DNA of 64,000 nucleotides from Corynebacterium aurimucosum ATCC 700975 (GCF_007672725.1 NZ_VDTC01000004.1:62001-126000); one strand, 5' to 3'. Shown: positions 17,762 through 27,313, counted from the first letter of the stretch. A program made the numbers and translations. The notes: generated from the sequence alone by a model not told the origin.

Positions 17762-18694
17762 TTATCGGGCTACCGCTGGCGTTGGCTCGGCGTAGGCGTT
17801 GAGGAGGACGTCGTTAAGCGTGCGCGCCGCGGGGCTCAGCGCACGGTCCGCGCGGTGGATGACGAGCGCCTGCACGGTCGGGAGGGCTTCCGCGATTCGC
17901 CGGAAGTGGACTCCCTGCTGGCCCAAAGCCTGCGCGGTGTGCGGCAGGAGGCTGATGCCGTAGTCGCCCGCCACGAGTGGCAACCCCGTTTGCAACGTGG
18001 GAACTTCTTGGACCGTGACGGGCTTGCTTAACGCTGCCTTGGCCCACACCTGATCCATTGCTTCCGGCAAACCGCTGAGTTCCGGCCAGCGCGGCGGCAA
18101 GAGCCAGGTCTCAGCGCTCAGGTCGGTCAACCGCACGGGGTCAGGCAAGCCTTTAAGCCTCTCGGGGAGCGCGACGCGCACCTCAATTTCTGCGGCGCAG
18201 TCAATGGTGAGCTGCGCGCCGTAGTCTTGGCGGAAGCGCTGTGGGTTAGTGGTGAGGAGGATTCCCAACTCCGCTGAGCCATCCAGGACCTCTCTCAACG
18301 TGGCGGTTGGTTCTAAGTCCTTTAAGGAAACACTTACCTCCGGTGCGCGCTGGCGCATGCGGCACAGAATCTCTGGCATATAAAGCCAGTTGAACTCGGG
18401 GGCGGAGCATAACGTCACAGAGCCCGCGCTGCCGGATGCAATTTCGGCAAGGCGCGTGGTGGCGGTGGTAAGAAGGGAATCTATCGAGGTAGCGACGCCA
18501 TAGAGGTAATCTCCGGCCTCTGTGGTTCGGACTCCACCGCGCCCGCGGGAGAGCAGCTTCACGTTGAGATCCTTTTCAAGTTTGCGCACGGTCAGGCTTA
18601 AAGAAGGTTGCGTGAGCTGCAGTGCTTCCGCAGCTTGCGTGAATGAACCGTGGTCCACAACGGACCGAAAATGGTGAAGCTGGCGAGAGTCCAT
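17762..18694 (-). CDS. LysR-family transcriptional regulator
   Basis: A 310-residue LTTR. N-terminal winged helix-turn-helix: LHHFRSVVDHGSFTQAAEAL followed by LTQPSLSLTVRKLEKDLNVK. The C-terminal part is the two-lobe effector domain. Transcribed divergently from the CopD-CtaG gene with 76 bp between the starts. LysR proteins often control their divergent neighbour, but no effector can be named. Confidence 0.9.
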   Translation of the reverse strand: MDSRQLHHFRSVVDHGSFTQAAEALQLTQPSLSLTVRKLEKDLNVKLLSRGRGGVRTTEAGDYLYGVATSIDSLLTTATTRLAEIASGSAGSVTLCSAPEFNWLYMPEILCRMRQRAPEVSVSLKDLEPTATLREVLDGSAELGILLTTNPQRFRQDYGAQLTIDCAAEIEVRVALPERLKGLPDPVRLTDLSAETWLLPPRWPELSGLPEAMDQVWAKAALSKPVTVQEVPTLQTGLPLVAGDYGISLLPHTAQALGQQGVHFRRIAEALPTVQALVIHRADRALSPAARTLNDVLLNAYAEPTPAVAR

Positions 18695-18770
18695 AAGAGC
18701 AGACTACCCGAAAGCTTAGAAAAAACTACTTTTTAGGTAAGAGAACCTCCGTGACGGTAGACTGCCCACC

Positions 18771-20843
18771 ATGCACACTGAGAAAGAAACTCCCAGCTCA
18801 CAGCGCTTTCGGGGGGCGGCGCGCTCGACGTCGGGAGCGCAGCCTTCCCGCTTGTTGAATCTTTCTTTCGTCGTCTTCGCGGGCCTCGTGGGCGGAATCA
18901 TTTCTCTGTTCTTTCTTGCGGACTCGCTCGCCGCCCTAGGCATCCCCGACCCAGGGCGTATGACAACGTTCGGCCTGCCCTTCTTCCGCGCTATCGCGTG
19001 GATGCTCATGGCGCTTTCTATCGGCTCCTTTATGTCGAGCGCCTTCTTTATCTACCCGGCGGTACCGGATAAGGACAACGAGCGTCTCATCAAGGCCACG
19101 CTCACCGTCGATGGGCACATCGCAGCGCGGACCGGCGCATGGGCGGCGGTGGGCGCCGCGGTGGTGTCTTTATTAGAGGTCCCTCTCGTCATGTCGGATC
19201 TCACCGGCACCCCGTTGGCCAAGGTTCTCAACCCAGAGCTGATGGGCATGGCAGTGGGGCAGATCGCGGCGTCGCAAGTCTGGCTGCTCACCGCAGCTAT
19301 CGCAGTGGTTGTTGCCGTATCTGGTTTTGTCGCACGCACGTGGGCGGGCCAGGTCGGAACGTTTTTCTTGTCATTGTTGCTGACGGTGCCTCTCGGGATG
19401 GAGGGCCACTCGGCTTCCGGCGGCGATCATGACTACGGTACGAACTCGCTGCTGCTGCACCTGTTCTTCATCATGCTCTGGGTCGGTGGACTCATGGGGC
19501 TCATCGCCCATGGCCGCCGCCTTGGCCCAGATATGGGTGTGGCGGTGCGTCGCTATTCCACGGTCGCTTTGTTCTCCATCGTGGGGCTGGCAGCTACAGG
19601 CGTAGTTAATGCGCTGATTCGCGTTGAGTTCGGGGATCTGTTCACTACTCGATACGGCCTGTTGGTGCTGAGCAAAGCGGTGCTCACCGTGGTGTTGGCG
19701 GCCATCGGCTTCGTGCACCGACGGGTCACCATCCCTCACTTGAAGAGTTCGCCGCGCCTGTTTATCAGGGTGGCTGTGGTTGAGGTTCTCATCATGGCGG
19801 CGACCGTTGGCGTGGCCATCTCGATGGGCCGTACGCCGCCCCCGCCGCCGCGGGACCCGAATCTCAATGCCATGCAGATCCTGCTGGGCTATGAGCTTTT
19901 CGACGCCCCCACCGCCACCAACGTGTGGACCATGTTCCGCTTTGATCTCATGTTTGGCTCGCTGGGGATCGTGCTGGCCGGCTTCTACCTGTACGCGCTG
20001 TGGCGCCTCAAGCGCCGCGGGCTGACGTGGTCGGCAGGACGCACTGCGTGGTTCCTAGTGGGAGCGCTGGGCATGACGCTGATCATGAGCAATGGCATCG
20101 GCTTGTATATGCCGGCGCTGTACTCCATGCACATGTTGGTGCACATGATTCTGTCCATGGCAGTCCCGCTGTGCCTTGTGCTGGGCGCTCCGGTGACCTT
20201 AGTGATGGAAGCTTTTGAGCCTGGGGAGCCGGGCAAGCCCACGCTTCACGACGCTGCCGTCGCCCTCACCAAGGCTCGTACCTTGCGCATTCTTACGCAT
20301 CCAGCGGTCAACGTTGTGCAGTTCCTGGCTTTCCTCTACGTGCTCTATCTTTTCCCGAACTTTTATGAGCTCGCCATTTCGGAACACGCTGGGCACGTGA
20401 TCATGAACTGGGTCTTCCTGATCTCTGGCTACATCTACTACTGGGAGGTTATTGGCCCGGACCCGTTGCCGTGGCGCGCGCCGACGGGCATTCGCCTGCT
20501 CATCCTCTTCGTGTCGATGCCCCTGCACCTTTTTGCTGGCGTCTACCTCATGCAGATGCAAGTCATTCTGGGCTTGGACTTCTATGAGTCCTTGAGCTTG
20601 CCGTGGCACCCGGACTTTGTCACGGACCAACGAACCGGCGGCGGTATTTCCTGGGGCTTCGGCCAATTCCCGCTGGTGATTGTGTTTGGTTCGCTCTTCC
20701 TCGACTGGCTGCGGGAGGATCGTGCCACCGCTCGGCGCCATGATGCTAAGGCGGATATTGACGGTGATGCTGATTTGGAAAGCTATAACGCCATGCTCAA
20801 GCAGATGAGCGAAGGGGATGATTCCACCTTCCGCCAGCACTAG
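18771..20843 (+). CDS. ctiP: CopD-CtaG fused copper membrane protein (CtiP-like)
   Basis: A 690-residue polytopic membrane protein. The N-terminal half is CopD-like (several helices, conserved EGHSASGGDHDY and HLFFIMLWVGGLMG). The C-terminal half is CtaG/caa3-assembly-like (YMPALYSMHMLVHMILSM, MNWVFLISGYIYYW, MPLHLFAGVYLM) with many paired Met and His suited to copper. In C. glutamicum the CopD-CtaG fusion CtiP is induced on copper deprivation and is needed to metallate cytochrome aa3 oxidase; identity here is inferred from architecture and from the ssb-ettA neighbourhood. The last 50 residues are cytoplasmic and charged. Confidence 0.85.
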   Translation: MHTEKETPSSQRFRGAARSTSGAQPSRLLNLSFVVFAGLVGGIISLFFLADSLAALGIPDPGRMTTFGLPFFRAIAWMLMALSIGSFMSSAFFIYPAVPDKDNERLIKATLTVDGHIAARTGAWAAVGAAVVSLLEVPLVMSDLTGTPLAKVLNPELMGMAVGQIAASQVWLLTAAIAVVVAVSGFVARTWAGQVGTFFLSLLLTVPLGMEGHSASGGDHDYGTNSLLLHLFFIMLWVGGLMGLIAHGRRLGPDMGVAVRRYSTVALFSIVGLAATGVVNALIRVEFGDLFTTRYGLLVLSKAVLTVVLAAIGFVHRRVTIPHLKSSPRLFIRVAVVEVLIMAATVGVAISMGRTPPPPPRDPNLNAMQILLGYELFDAPTATNVWTMFRFDLMFGSLGIVLAGFYLYALWRLKRRGLTWSAGRTAWFLVGALGMTLIMSNGIGLYMPALYSMHMLVHMILSMAVPLCLVLGAPVTLVMEAFEPGEPGKPTLHDAAVALTKARTLRILTHPAVNVVQFLAFLYVLYLFPNFYELAISEHAGHVIMNWVFLISGYIYYWEVIGPDPLPWRAPTGIRLLILFVSMPLHLFAGVYLMQMQVILGLDFYESLSLPWHPDFVTDQRTGGGISWGFGQFPLVIVFGSLFLDWLREDRATARRHDAKADIDGDADLESYNAMLKQMSEGDDSTFRQH

Positions 20844-20900
20844 CGGGAATGCCCACCCTGGGTGCGTGAAAAAGATTCCTTGCCAGGCGAAACAGATTTT

Positions 20901-20929
20901 TTGTTGATACTTTCAACAAGTTATCCACA
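20901..20929 (+). promoter_or_regulatory. Inverted repeat and DnaA-box-like sequence upstream of ssb-like gene
   Basis: TTGTTGA-tactt-TCAACAA is a perfect 7-bp inverted repeat (20901-20919), followed after one base by TTATCCACA (20921-20929), a perfect match to the DnaA box consensus. They lie 120-148 bp upstream of the ssb-like start, in the only AT-rich part of this gap. Confidence 0.5.
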
Positions 20930-21048
20930 GGTTGGCAGTGAGGCCATTGCGGGCGCGCTGATCGGTGGCGATGATGCGAGGTACGGGAGGCGCATCGCTT
21001 CCTCGCATTGAAAAGAGCACCAGCCACAAACAGCAAAGGAATCACGCA

Positions 21049-21639
21049 ATGTCTCAATACCCAATCTCACTCACGGGGCGCCTGACTCACGACCCCCACC
21101 TGACCAAAATCAGCGAAACCATGTACAAGGCCCGCCTCCGCTTTGCTTCCTCTCGCAGCGCTCCGGAAAAGGATGACGAGGGCAAGACTGTGTGGCGGGA
21201 GCTGGACCTTAACTATATCGACGGTGAGGTGTGGGGCCAGTGCGCCATCAACGTTAAGAAGTCCCTGTTTAAGGGCATGCCGGTCTTTGTCATGGGCTCA
21301 ATTGTCACGGACCGGTGGGAGGATAAGAACGGGGCCACGCGCTCCAGGACCTATATCAAGATCGCCCACGTGGGCCTTGACCTCAACCGCTTCTGTATTA
21401 CCTCCACCAAGATTGGTACCTCCTATGGTGAGGAGGGCAGCGAAGCCCTCTGGCTGGGGGAGAATCCGCCAGTACCGGATGTGGATTACACGGCACCGCC
21501 GAGTGCTGCGGAGGATGAGGCATTGCCGGTTGCTCTGCAGTCGGGAGATACCCCGCAGGATACTGCGGCGGATCGTCAGCAAGCGCAGAGCGCGGCCGAA
21601 CCTCACCGCAAACCGGCGCCAGAAGAAGCTATGGCCTAA
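21049..21639 (+). CDS. Single-stranded DNA-binding protein homologue (SsbB/Rv2478c-like)
   Basis: A 196-residue OB-fold protein. The N-terminal 120 residues are SSB-like (ISLTGRLTHDPHLTKISETM, LRFASSRS, DLNYIDGEVWGQCAINVKKS, SIVTDRWEDKNGATRSRTYI). The last 60 residues are acidic and Pro-rich but lack the DDDIPF-type end of the main SSB. This fits the second, SsbB-type protein encoded next to ettA in mycobacteria (Rv2478c), involved in recombination or competence-like functions. ATG behind caaagga. Confidence 0.88.
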   Translation: MSQYPISLTGRLTHDPHLTKISETMYKARLRFASSRSAPEKDDEGKTVWRELDLNYIDGEVWGQCAINVKKSLFKGMPVFVMGSIVTDRWEDKNGATRSRTYIKIAHVGLDLNRFCITSTKIGTSYGEEGSEALWLGENPPVPDVDYTAPPSAAEDEALPVALQSGDTPQDTAADRQQAQSAAEPHRKPAPEEAMA

Positions 21640-21719
21640 GGACGGGGGACTACCACCGCCCATGTGATGTACTCTTTGTACTGTTATTGACCAATCCTGA
21701 CAGAAGTAAAGGGTGAAAC

Positions 21720-23390
21720 ATGGGCGAATTCATCTACACGATGAAAAACGTGCGTAAGGCCATCGGTGACAAGGTTATTTTGGACAATGTCACTATGGCT
21801 TTCTACCCGGGCGCCAAGATTGGCGTCGTGGGCCCCAACGGTGCAGGTAAGTCCTCGATCCTGAAAATTATGGCCGGCCTCGATCAGCCTTCCAACGGCG
21901 AGGCTTTCATTGACCCGGGCAAGACGGTCGGCATCCTCCTCCAGGAGCCGCCGCTCAACGAGGAGAAGACGGTCCGCGAGAACGTCGAAGAAGGCCTCGG
22001 GGAGATTTTCCAGAAGAAGCAGCGCTTCGAGGAGATCGCGGAAGAGATGGCCACCAACTACTCCGACGAGCTCATGGAAGAAATGGGCAAGCTGCAGGAG
22101 GAGCTCGACCACGCGGATGCGTGGGAGGTTGACTCCAAGATCGAGCAGGCCATGGAGGCACTGCGCTGCCCGCCGTCTGATGACCCGGTGACTAACCTGT
22201 CCGGTGGTGAGCGCCGCCGCGTCGCGCTGGCCAAGCTGCTGCTGAGTGAGCCGGACCTCCTGCTGCTCGACGAGCCCACTAACCACCTCGACGCCGAGTC
22301 CGTCCAGTGGCTGGAGAAGCACCTCGAGTCCTACCCGGGCGCCGTCCTGGCCGTGACCCACGACCGCTACTTCCTCGACCACGTCGCGGGCTGGATCTGT
22401 GAGGTTGATCGCGGCAAGCTCTACCCCTACGAGGGCAACTACTCCACTTACCTGGAGAAGAAGGCAGAGCGCCTCGAAGTTGCTGGTGCTAAGGACAAGA
22501 AGCTGCAGAAGCGCCTCAAGGAAGAACTCGCGTGGGTTCGTTCCGGTGCGAAGGCGCGCCAGGCCAAGAACAAGGCCCGTCTTCAGCGCTACGAGGAGAT
22601 GGCTGCAGAAGCCGAGCAGTACAAGAAGCTCGACTTCGAGGAGATTCAGATTCCGACCCCGCCGCGCCTGGGCAACAAGGTTGTGGAGGTCAAGGACCTG
22701 ACCAAGGGCTTCGATGGTCGCGTCCTTATTAAGGACCTGTCCTTCACCCTGCCGCGCAACGGCATCGTCGGTGTTATCGGCCCGAACGGTGTGGGTAAGT
22801 CCACCCTGTTCAAGACCATCGTGGGCCTGGAAGAGCCGGATTCCGGTTCTGTCACCGTCGGCGAGACCGTCAAGCTTTCCTACGTTGACCAGGGACGCGA
22901 AAACATTGATCCAGAGGCCACCGTGTGGGAGGTCGTCTCCGATGGGCTGGACTACATCCACGTTGGCCAGAACGAGATGCCGTCCCGCGCCTACCTCTCC
23001 GCATTCGGTTTTAAGGGCCCGGACCAGCAGAAGCCGTCTAAGGTTCTTTCCGGTGGTGAGCGCAACCGCCTGAACCTGGCCCTGACCCTCAAAGAGGGCG
23101 GCAACTTGATCCTCCTCGATGAGCCGACCAACGACTTGGACGTGGAAACCCTGGGCTCCCTGGAAAACGCGCTGGAAAAGTTCCCCGGCTGTGCCGTGGT
23201 TATTTCCCACGATCGCTGGTTCCTCGACCGCACCTGTACCCACATCCTGGCCTGGGAAGGCAACGTCGCGGAAGGCCAGTGGTTCTGGTTCGAGGGTAAC
23301 TTCGGCGATTACGAGAAGAACAAGGTCGAGCGCCTCGGTGAGGACGCCGCCCGTCCGTCTCGCGTTACCCACCGCAAGCTCAGCCGCTAG
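21720..23390 (+). CDS. ettA: Energy-dependent translational throttle protein EttA (ABC-F)
   Basis: A 556-residue soluble protein with two ABC domains and no membrane segment. Walker A motifs are GPNGAGKSS (about residue 39) and GPNGVGKST (about 355); both signatures are LSGGER; Walker B motifs are LLLLDEPTNHLD and LILLDEPTNDLD. The linker between the domains carries the charged helices that touch tRNA on the ribosome. ABC-F EttA binds the ribosomal E site and gates the first elongation step according to the ATP/ADP ratio. ATG behind aaagggtg. Confidence 0.95.
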   Translation: MGEFIYTMKNVRKAIGDKVILDNVTMAFYPGAKIGVVGPNGAGKSSILKIMAGLDQPSNGEAFIDPGKTVGILLQEPPLNEEKTVRENVEEGLGEIFQKKQRFEEIAEEMATNYSDELMEEMGKLQEELDHADAWEVDSKIEQAMEALRCPPSDDPVTNLSGGERRRVALAKLLLSEPDLLLLDEPTNHLDAESVQWLEKHLESYPGAVLAVTHDRYFLDHVAGWICEVDRGKLYPYEGNYSTYLEKKAERLEVAGAKDKKLQKRLKEELAWVRSGAKARQAKNKARLQRYEEMAAEAEQYKKLDFEEIQIPTPPRLGNKVVEVKDLTKGFDGRVLIKDLSFTLPRNGIVGVIGPNGVGKSTLFKTIVGLEEPDSGSVTVGETVKLSYVDQGRENIDPEATVWEVVSDGLDYIHVGQNEMPSRAYLSAFGFKGPDQQKPSKVLSGGERNRLNLALTLKEGGNLILLDEPTNDLDVETLGSLENALEKFPGCAVVISHDRWFLDRTCTHILAWEGNVAEGQWFWFEGNFGDYEKNKVERLGEDAARPSRVTHRKLSR

Positions 23391-23438
23391 GGCCGCTCAG
23401 CCCTAACACTCAAAGGAAATCTTCGGAAGGATTCTGGA

Positions 23439-23897
23439 ATGCCCGCTCAGAATGTTGTGTCGGAGGAGACTAAGGACAACGTCCACGAGCTCACCGTGGG
23501 AGTGCGTTGGTCGGACTTCGACATGTACGGCCACATGATGAACGCCAACTTTATCGAGCTGGCACAGGAGGCGCGCTTGGCCTTTGCCATGCACCACTTC
23601 TATTCACGTGGCCTAAACATGGTGGCTTTTGTTCGCCACATCGACGCGGACTATGTTCGCCCCATCAAGTGGGATGGACGGCACGGCACGGTGACAGTGG
23701 AGACCACGGTGGTGCGCCTTGGAACTACGTCGTTTACCACTCGCCAGAAAATCAAGGACGCGCAGGGCCAGGTGGCCTGCGTCATCGACTGTGTGCAGGT
23801 CACCATTGATCCAGATACCCAGATGCCGCGAGAGGTTTCTGAGCAGGAGCGCACCATCATCCTGGAAAATGCTGTCGTCGAGTTGGACGAGCAGTAG
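23439..23897 (+). CDS. Acyl-CoA thioesterase, 4HBT (hotdog) family
   Basis: A 152-residue hotdog-fold protein with the 4HBT active-site region VRWSDFDMYGHMMNANFIELAQEAR near residue 22, where the Asp is catalytic. It hydrolyses an acyl-CoA of unknown chain. Position directly after ettA and before the next conserved hypothetical gene matches Rv2475c/Rv2474c of mycobacteria. Confidence 0.88.
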   Translation: MPAQNVVSEETKDNVHELTVGVRWSDFDMYGHMMNANFIELAQEARLAFAMHHFYSRGLNMVAFVRHIDADYVRPIKWDGRHGTVTVETTVVRLGTTSFTTRQKIKDAQGQVACVIDCVQVTIDPDTQMPREVSEQERTIILENAVVELDEQ

Positions 23898-23912
23898 GCG
23901 GCCAGCGCAATT

Positions 23913-24572
23913 ATGGAGAGTGAATCCCTGACATTGCACAACGGCGGGGTGGGGCTGCAGGCCCTCCTCGCTCGTGCGACGGGGCTGGATGCCTCAGCGA
24001 CGGTGCGCTTGCGTCAATACGACGCCACCCACGTTGAGGTTTTTGTCACGACCCCCTTCGATGTCGTCGTAGCGCGGCGCTGCGAGGGCGTCGTTGGCCG
24101 CGATGGGGCAGTGGTGTCGGCGCAGGCGCTTCTCGACGCCCTCCGCACCACCCCCGAACACCTTCTTGAAGAGGACGGGGCGGGGGTGCTTGACCTAGGC
24201 CCCGCGCGCGACCCCTCATGGCCGGGGGCCTTGCCGCCGGTAACGGGGTTTCGAGAGATTGATTCATTGCCTGTCGACGTCGTCCGTGACTTAGCGGATA
24301 AAGGCCGGCAGCTAGCTCGGCAATTCTCTGGTCCGATGGGACCTCCGAAAAGCCTGTTGAATCAAACCGTGCTCACCGTGGAGAGCGCGGAGACCCAAGT
24401 AGAGATTCCTATGCGGATGATCTTCGCCTGCACGAGTTTGGGCCTCATCCCGGGCTTTGCTGCGTCACTCAATATCCCCCGCCACCTGCGCGTGGCGGGC
24501 AAGGGGCGGTGGGTGCGCCTCGACGCGCCCTATGGCAGTGTTTATCACTCCACGCGGCTGTCTTTGTTCTAA
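23913..24572 (+). CDS. Conserved actinobacterial hypothetical protein (Rv2474c-like)
   Basis: A 219-residue soluble protein without a known catalytic motif. The C-terminal half (QTVLTVESAETQVEIPMRMIFACTSLGLIP and LRVAGKGRWVRLDAPYGSVY) is the more conserved-looking part. It starts 15 nt after the thioesterase stop, and both length and position match Rv2474c, so the thioesterase-hypothetical pair is probably functionally linked. No signal peptide. Confidence 0.75.
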   Translation: MESESLTLHNGGVGLQALLARATGLDASATVRLRQYDATHVEVFVTTPFDVVVARRCEGVVGRDGAVVSAQALLDALRTTPEHLLEEDGAGVLDLGPARDPSWPGALPPVTGFREIDSLPVDVVRDLADKGRQLARQFSGPMGPPKSLLNQTVLTVESAETQVEIPMRMIFACTSLGLIPGFAASLNIPRHLRVAGKGRWVRLDAPYGSVYHSTRLSLF

Positions 24573-24725
24573 AACGTCTCCAGCCTCGCCGCCGCAGAGT
24601 CCGCGGCGGGGCGCGGCACCGCGGAAGGAAAACTGTGTGGTTTCTACGCCCGCAACGCAGCGTGATTTGCGTTACCATTAAGGGGTCGAATTCAGTTTCT
24701 TTAATAAAAGGAGATGACTCGCACG

Positions 24726-25808
24726 ATGCGTATTGCGGCACCCAAAGAAATCATGAACAACGAGAACCGCGTCGCTCTTACCCCGAGCGCTGCGCACGCA
24801 CTCATCAAAGATGGCCATGAGGTTCTAGTGGAAACTGGGGCCGGAGAAGGCGCTTCTTTTCCGGACTCCGAGTACCAAGCCGTGGGCGCGACGATCGTCG
24901 CCACCGCCAAGGAGGCCTGGGCGGCGGACATGGTGGTCAAAGTCAAAGAACCGCTCGAGGCCGAGTATGGCTACCTGCGCGAGGATCTGCTGCTCTTCAC
25001 TTATCTCCACCTGGCGGCGGACCGTCCGCTGACGGACGCCCTGGTTGAGGCCGGAACCACCGCCGTGGCCTATGAGACGGTTACCGATGCCCGCGGCACT
25101 CTGCCGCTTTTGACACCGATGTCCCAGGTGGCCGGGCGCCTCGCCGTCATTGAGGGAACTCACCATCTGTTGTCCACGCAGGGTGGGCGTGGCTTGTTGG
25201 TCTCCGGCGTGCCGGGCACCCAACCGGCGCGAGTGGTGGTCATCGGCGGTGGCCAGGTTGGCGCGTCCGCGGTGGCTATGGCGCACGGCCTGCGCGCGGA
25301 AGTCACGGTGCTCGACCTCGACCCACACGTCCTGCAGCGCTTCGATGAGCAGTACCAGGGCGGCGTGCGCACCCTGGTGTCGGACCCTGCCACGCTGGAA
25401 GCGGAGCTTCTCGCCGCCGACCTCGTCATCGGCGCCGTCCTCGTACCCGGTGCTGCCGCCCCGAAGTTGGTTCGGGAGGATGTGGTTAAGCGCATGAAGA
25501 AGGGCGCCGTGCTTGTCGACGTTGCCATTGACCAAGGCGGCTGCTTCGAGAACTCCCACAAGACCTCGCACGATGAGCCCACCTTCAAGGTGCACGACAC
25601 CCTCTTCTACTGTGTTGCCAACATGCCGGGCGCGGTGGCGAACACCTCCGCATGCGCACTCGGCTCGGCCACCTTGCCGTACATGCGCGCCCTGGCTGCC
25701 GGAGGCTTCGACGGTGCAGTCGAGCGCTTCCCGGGCTTGGCCAATGGTCTGATGACCCGCGGGGGAGAGCTGGTGTCCCAGCCCGTGAAGGAGGCCTTCG
25801 GGCTTTAG
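24726..25808 (+). CDS. ald: Alanine dehydrogenase
   Basis: A 360-residue NAD-dependent enzyme interconverting L-alanine and pyruvate plus ammonia. Motifs: MRIAAPKEIMNNENRVALTP, the substrate Lys in VVKVKEPLEAEY, catalytic His in TYLHLA, NAD-binding VIGGGQVGASA, and AIDQGGCFENSHKTSH. The ATG at 24726 gives the family N terminus; an ATG at 24714 is too close to the ribosome site aaaggag. Its stop codon overlaps that of the convergent globin gene by 4 bp. Confidence 0.95.
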   Translation: MRIAAPKEIMNNENRVALTPSAAHALIKDGHEVLVETGAGEGASFPDSEYQAVGATIVATAKEAWAADMVVKVKEPLEAEYGYLREDLLLFTYLHLAADRPLTDALVEAGTTAVAYETVTDARGTLPLLTPMSQVAGRLAVIEGTHHLLSTQGGRGLLVSGVPGTQPARVVVIGGGQVGASAVAMAHGLRAEVTVLDLDPHVLQRFDEQYQGGVRTLVSDPATLEAELLAADLVIGAVLVPGAAAPKLVREDVVKRMKKGAVLVDVAIDQGGCFENSHKTSHDEPTFKVHDTLFYCVANMPGAVANTSACALGSATLPYMRALAAGGFDGAVERFPGLANGLMTRGGELVSQPVKEAFGL

Positions 25809-26194
25809 GGTGCGCGGTTGATGAGCATCGCCGCTACTCGCTCCATGTGGTCCCAAATCATCGCGCGATAGGCCGGCGGGATGGTGTCTTCGTCGATCTG
25901 CGCCAACGAGTTGCCCATGAGCTCGAGCCAGCGATCATGGGCAGCTATGTCGATGGAGTAGGGCGCGTGGCGCATGCGCAGGCGCGGGCGACCGCGATTC
26001 TCTGAGAAGAGCTGGGGTCCGCCCCAGTACTGCACGAGGAACCAGGTCAGACGTTTTTCCGCGCCCTCCCAATCCTGCTGCGGGTACATCGGCCCGATGA
26101 GATCATCGTCGCGCACCTGTGCATAGAAACCACCGACGAGTTTCTCAAAAGTCTCCATTCCACCGACGGCTTCGTACACGCTCGTTGGTTGCAC
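25805..26194 (-). CDS. glbO: Truncated haemoglobin, group II (GlbO)
   Basis: A 129-residue 2-on-2 globin. Proximal His is in RMRHAPYSID, the heme-pocket aromatic residues in LTWFLVQYWGG, and the group II opening is SVYEAVGGMETFEKLVGGFY. GlbO binds oxygen and peroxides near the membrane in mycobacteria. GTG start. It lies 2 nt after the stop of the mechanosensitive channel gene on the same strand, so the two form an operon. Confidence 0.94.
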   Translation of the reverse strand: MQPTSVYEAVGGMETFEKLVGGFYAQVRDDDLIGPMYPQQDWEGAEKRLTWFLVQYWGGPQLFSENRGRPRLRMRHAPYSIDIAAHDRWLELMGNSLAQIDEDTIPPAYRAMIWDHMERVAAMLINRAP

Positions 26195-26196
26195 GC

Positions 26197-27198
26197 CTAA
26201 TCTTCCTTTCGCGTCAGGCTGGGTTCTTCCAAATCAAAGATAGCCATCCCTCGCGGGTAGGGCGTGGTAATTCCTTCCGTATGCATGGCGGTGAGGATTT
26301 TCGCCTGCATCGCGCGCTGCACATCCCATTGTTTGCCCGGTAGCGTCTTGACGGAAACGCGGTAGGACATGTGGTCAACTTCCAAACCGGACATGCCATT
26401 GACCGTAGGTTTGGCCAGGATGAAGCCCTTGATTTCGGGGTCGCGGGCGGCGTTCTCTGCTGCGGAGGTGATGACATCGACTGCGCGGGTGGGGTCGTTG
26501 CTCAGTGCGATGGGGACTTGCACGCGGGCGACGGAGTAGCGGTCGGAATGGTTGGCCACCTGCAAGATTTCGCCGTTACGGACGTACCATAGCGCGCCAT
26601 CGATATCGCGGACCGTGGTAATACGTAGGGAAATGGACTCCACGTCGCCGAAGACCCCGTTTCCGAGGTCGATGGTGTCACCGATGCCGTACTGGTCTTC
26701 CATGAGCATGAAGATGCCGGACAGGAAGTCCTTGACCAGCGCTTGGGCGCCGAAACCAAGGGCGACACCAACCACGCCGGCTGAGGCTACGAGCGGGGCG
26801 ACGTTGACTCCGAGCTTGTCCAAGATAGCGAGCGCTGCCCAGACCCAGACGAATATGGCAACCGCGGAGCGTCCAACGCCGGCGAGGGTCTGGATGCGGG
26901 AGGTGCGCCGAGCCTCCTGTGTTTGCTCGAGGACTTTGTCGGTTGTTCGGTGCGCTTTGCGCGGGGAGAGCGGCGAGCTGAGCTTGCCCTTCTTGATGCT
27001 GTTATCAGCCAGCTTGGTGATGAGTCGGCGCAGCAGCCAGCTGCCGATGATGGCGACGATGAGGATGAGCGCGATGCCGATGGGTTTGTCGATGAGCCAG
27101 GACTGCATGTTTTCTGTTTGCCACCAGCGGGTGACTGCGTCGACAGCCCCGTCGGTTGGCTCGGAGGAAGCGCTTAGGTATGCGGTTGGTCTGGTCAC
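26197..27198 (-). CDS. Small-conductance mechanosensitive channel (MscS family)
   Basis: A 333-residue membrane protein. There is a long N-terminal helix (IGIALILIVAIIGSWLL), then the MscS pore helix VAPLVASAGVVGVALGFGAQ with its Gly/Ala packing, VKDFLSGIFMLMEDQYGIGD leading into the beta domain, and a cytoplasmic vestibule. It releases solutes on osmotic downshock. It is not the long MscCG glutamate exporter, which has an additional C-terminal domain. GTG start; operon with glbO. Confidence 0.92.
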   Translation of the reverse strand: MTRPTAYLSASSEPTDGAVDAVTRWWQTENMQSWLIDKPIGIALILIVAIIGSWLLRRLITKLADNSIKKGKLSSPLSPRKAHRTTDKVLEQTQEARRTSRIQTLAGVGRSAVAIFVWVWAALAILDKLGVNVAPLVASAGVVGVALGFGAQALVKDFLSGIFMLMEDQYGIGDTIDLGNGVFGDVESISLRITTVRDIDGALWYVRNGEILQVANHSDRYSVARVQVPIALSNDPTRAVDVITSAAENAARDPEIKGFILAKPTVNGMSGLEVDHMSYRVSVKTLPGKQWDVQRAMQAKILTAMHTEGITTPYPRGMAIFDLEEPSLTRKED

Positions 27199-27285
27199 GT
27201 GTGTCCTTTCTGCTATCGCTCACAACTGACGCTTACCGATGGTAGGGAAGAGAGCTGAATATAAAAAGCTTGTCTTTCCCGCGAC

Positions 27286-27301
27286 TGAACAGCTTGGTCT
27301 A
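27286..27301 (+). promoter_or_regulatory. Imperfect McbR-type operator before metB
   Basis: TGAAC-AGCTTG-GTCTA matches 8 of 10 arm positions of the McbR palindrome TAGAC-N6-GTCTA, with one arm perfect. It ends 12 bp before the metB start. metB is a known McbR target in C. glutamicum; the match alone would be weak. Confidence 0.45.
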
Positions 27302-27313
27302 GAATTGTGCCTC

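Noticed and set aside
18731..18750. AGGT/ACCT sequence before the CopD-CtaG gene as a DtxR box
   Set aside because: The arms are one base too close (6 instead of 7 bases between AGGT and ACCT) and the centre does not match.
21684..23372. 562-residue minus-strand frame across ettA
   Set aside because: Antisense shadow; ettA has both ABC domains complete.
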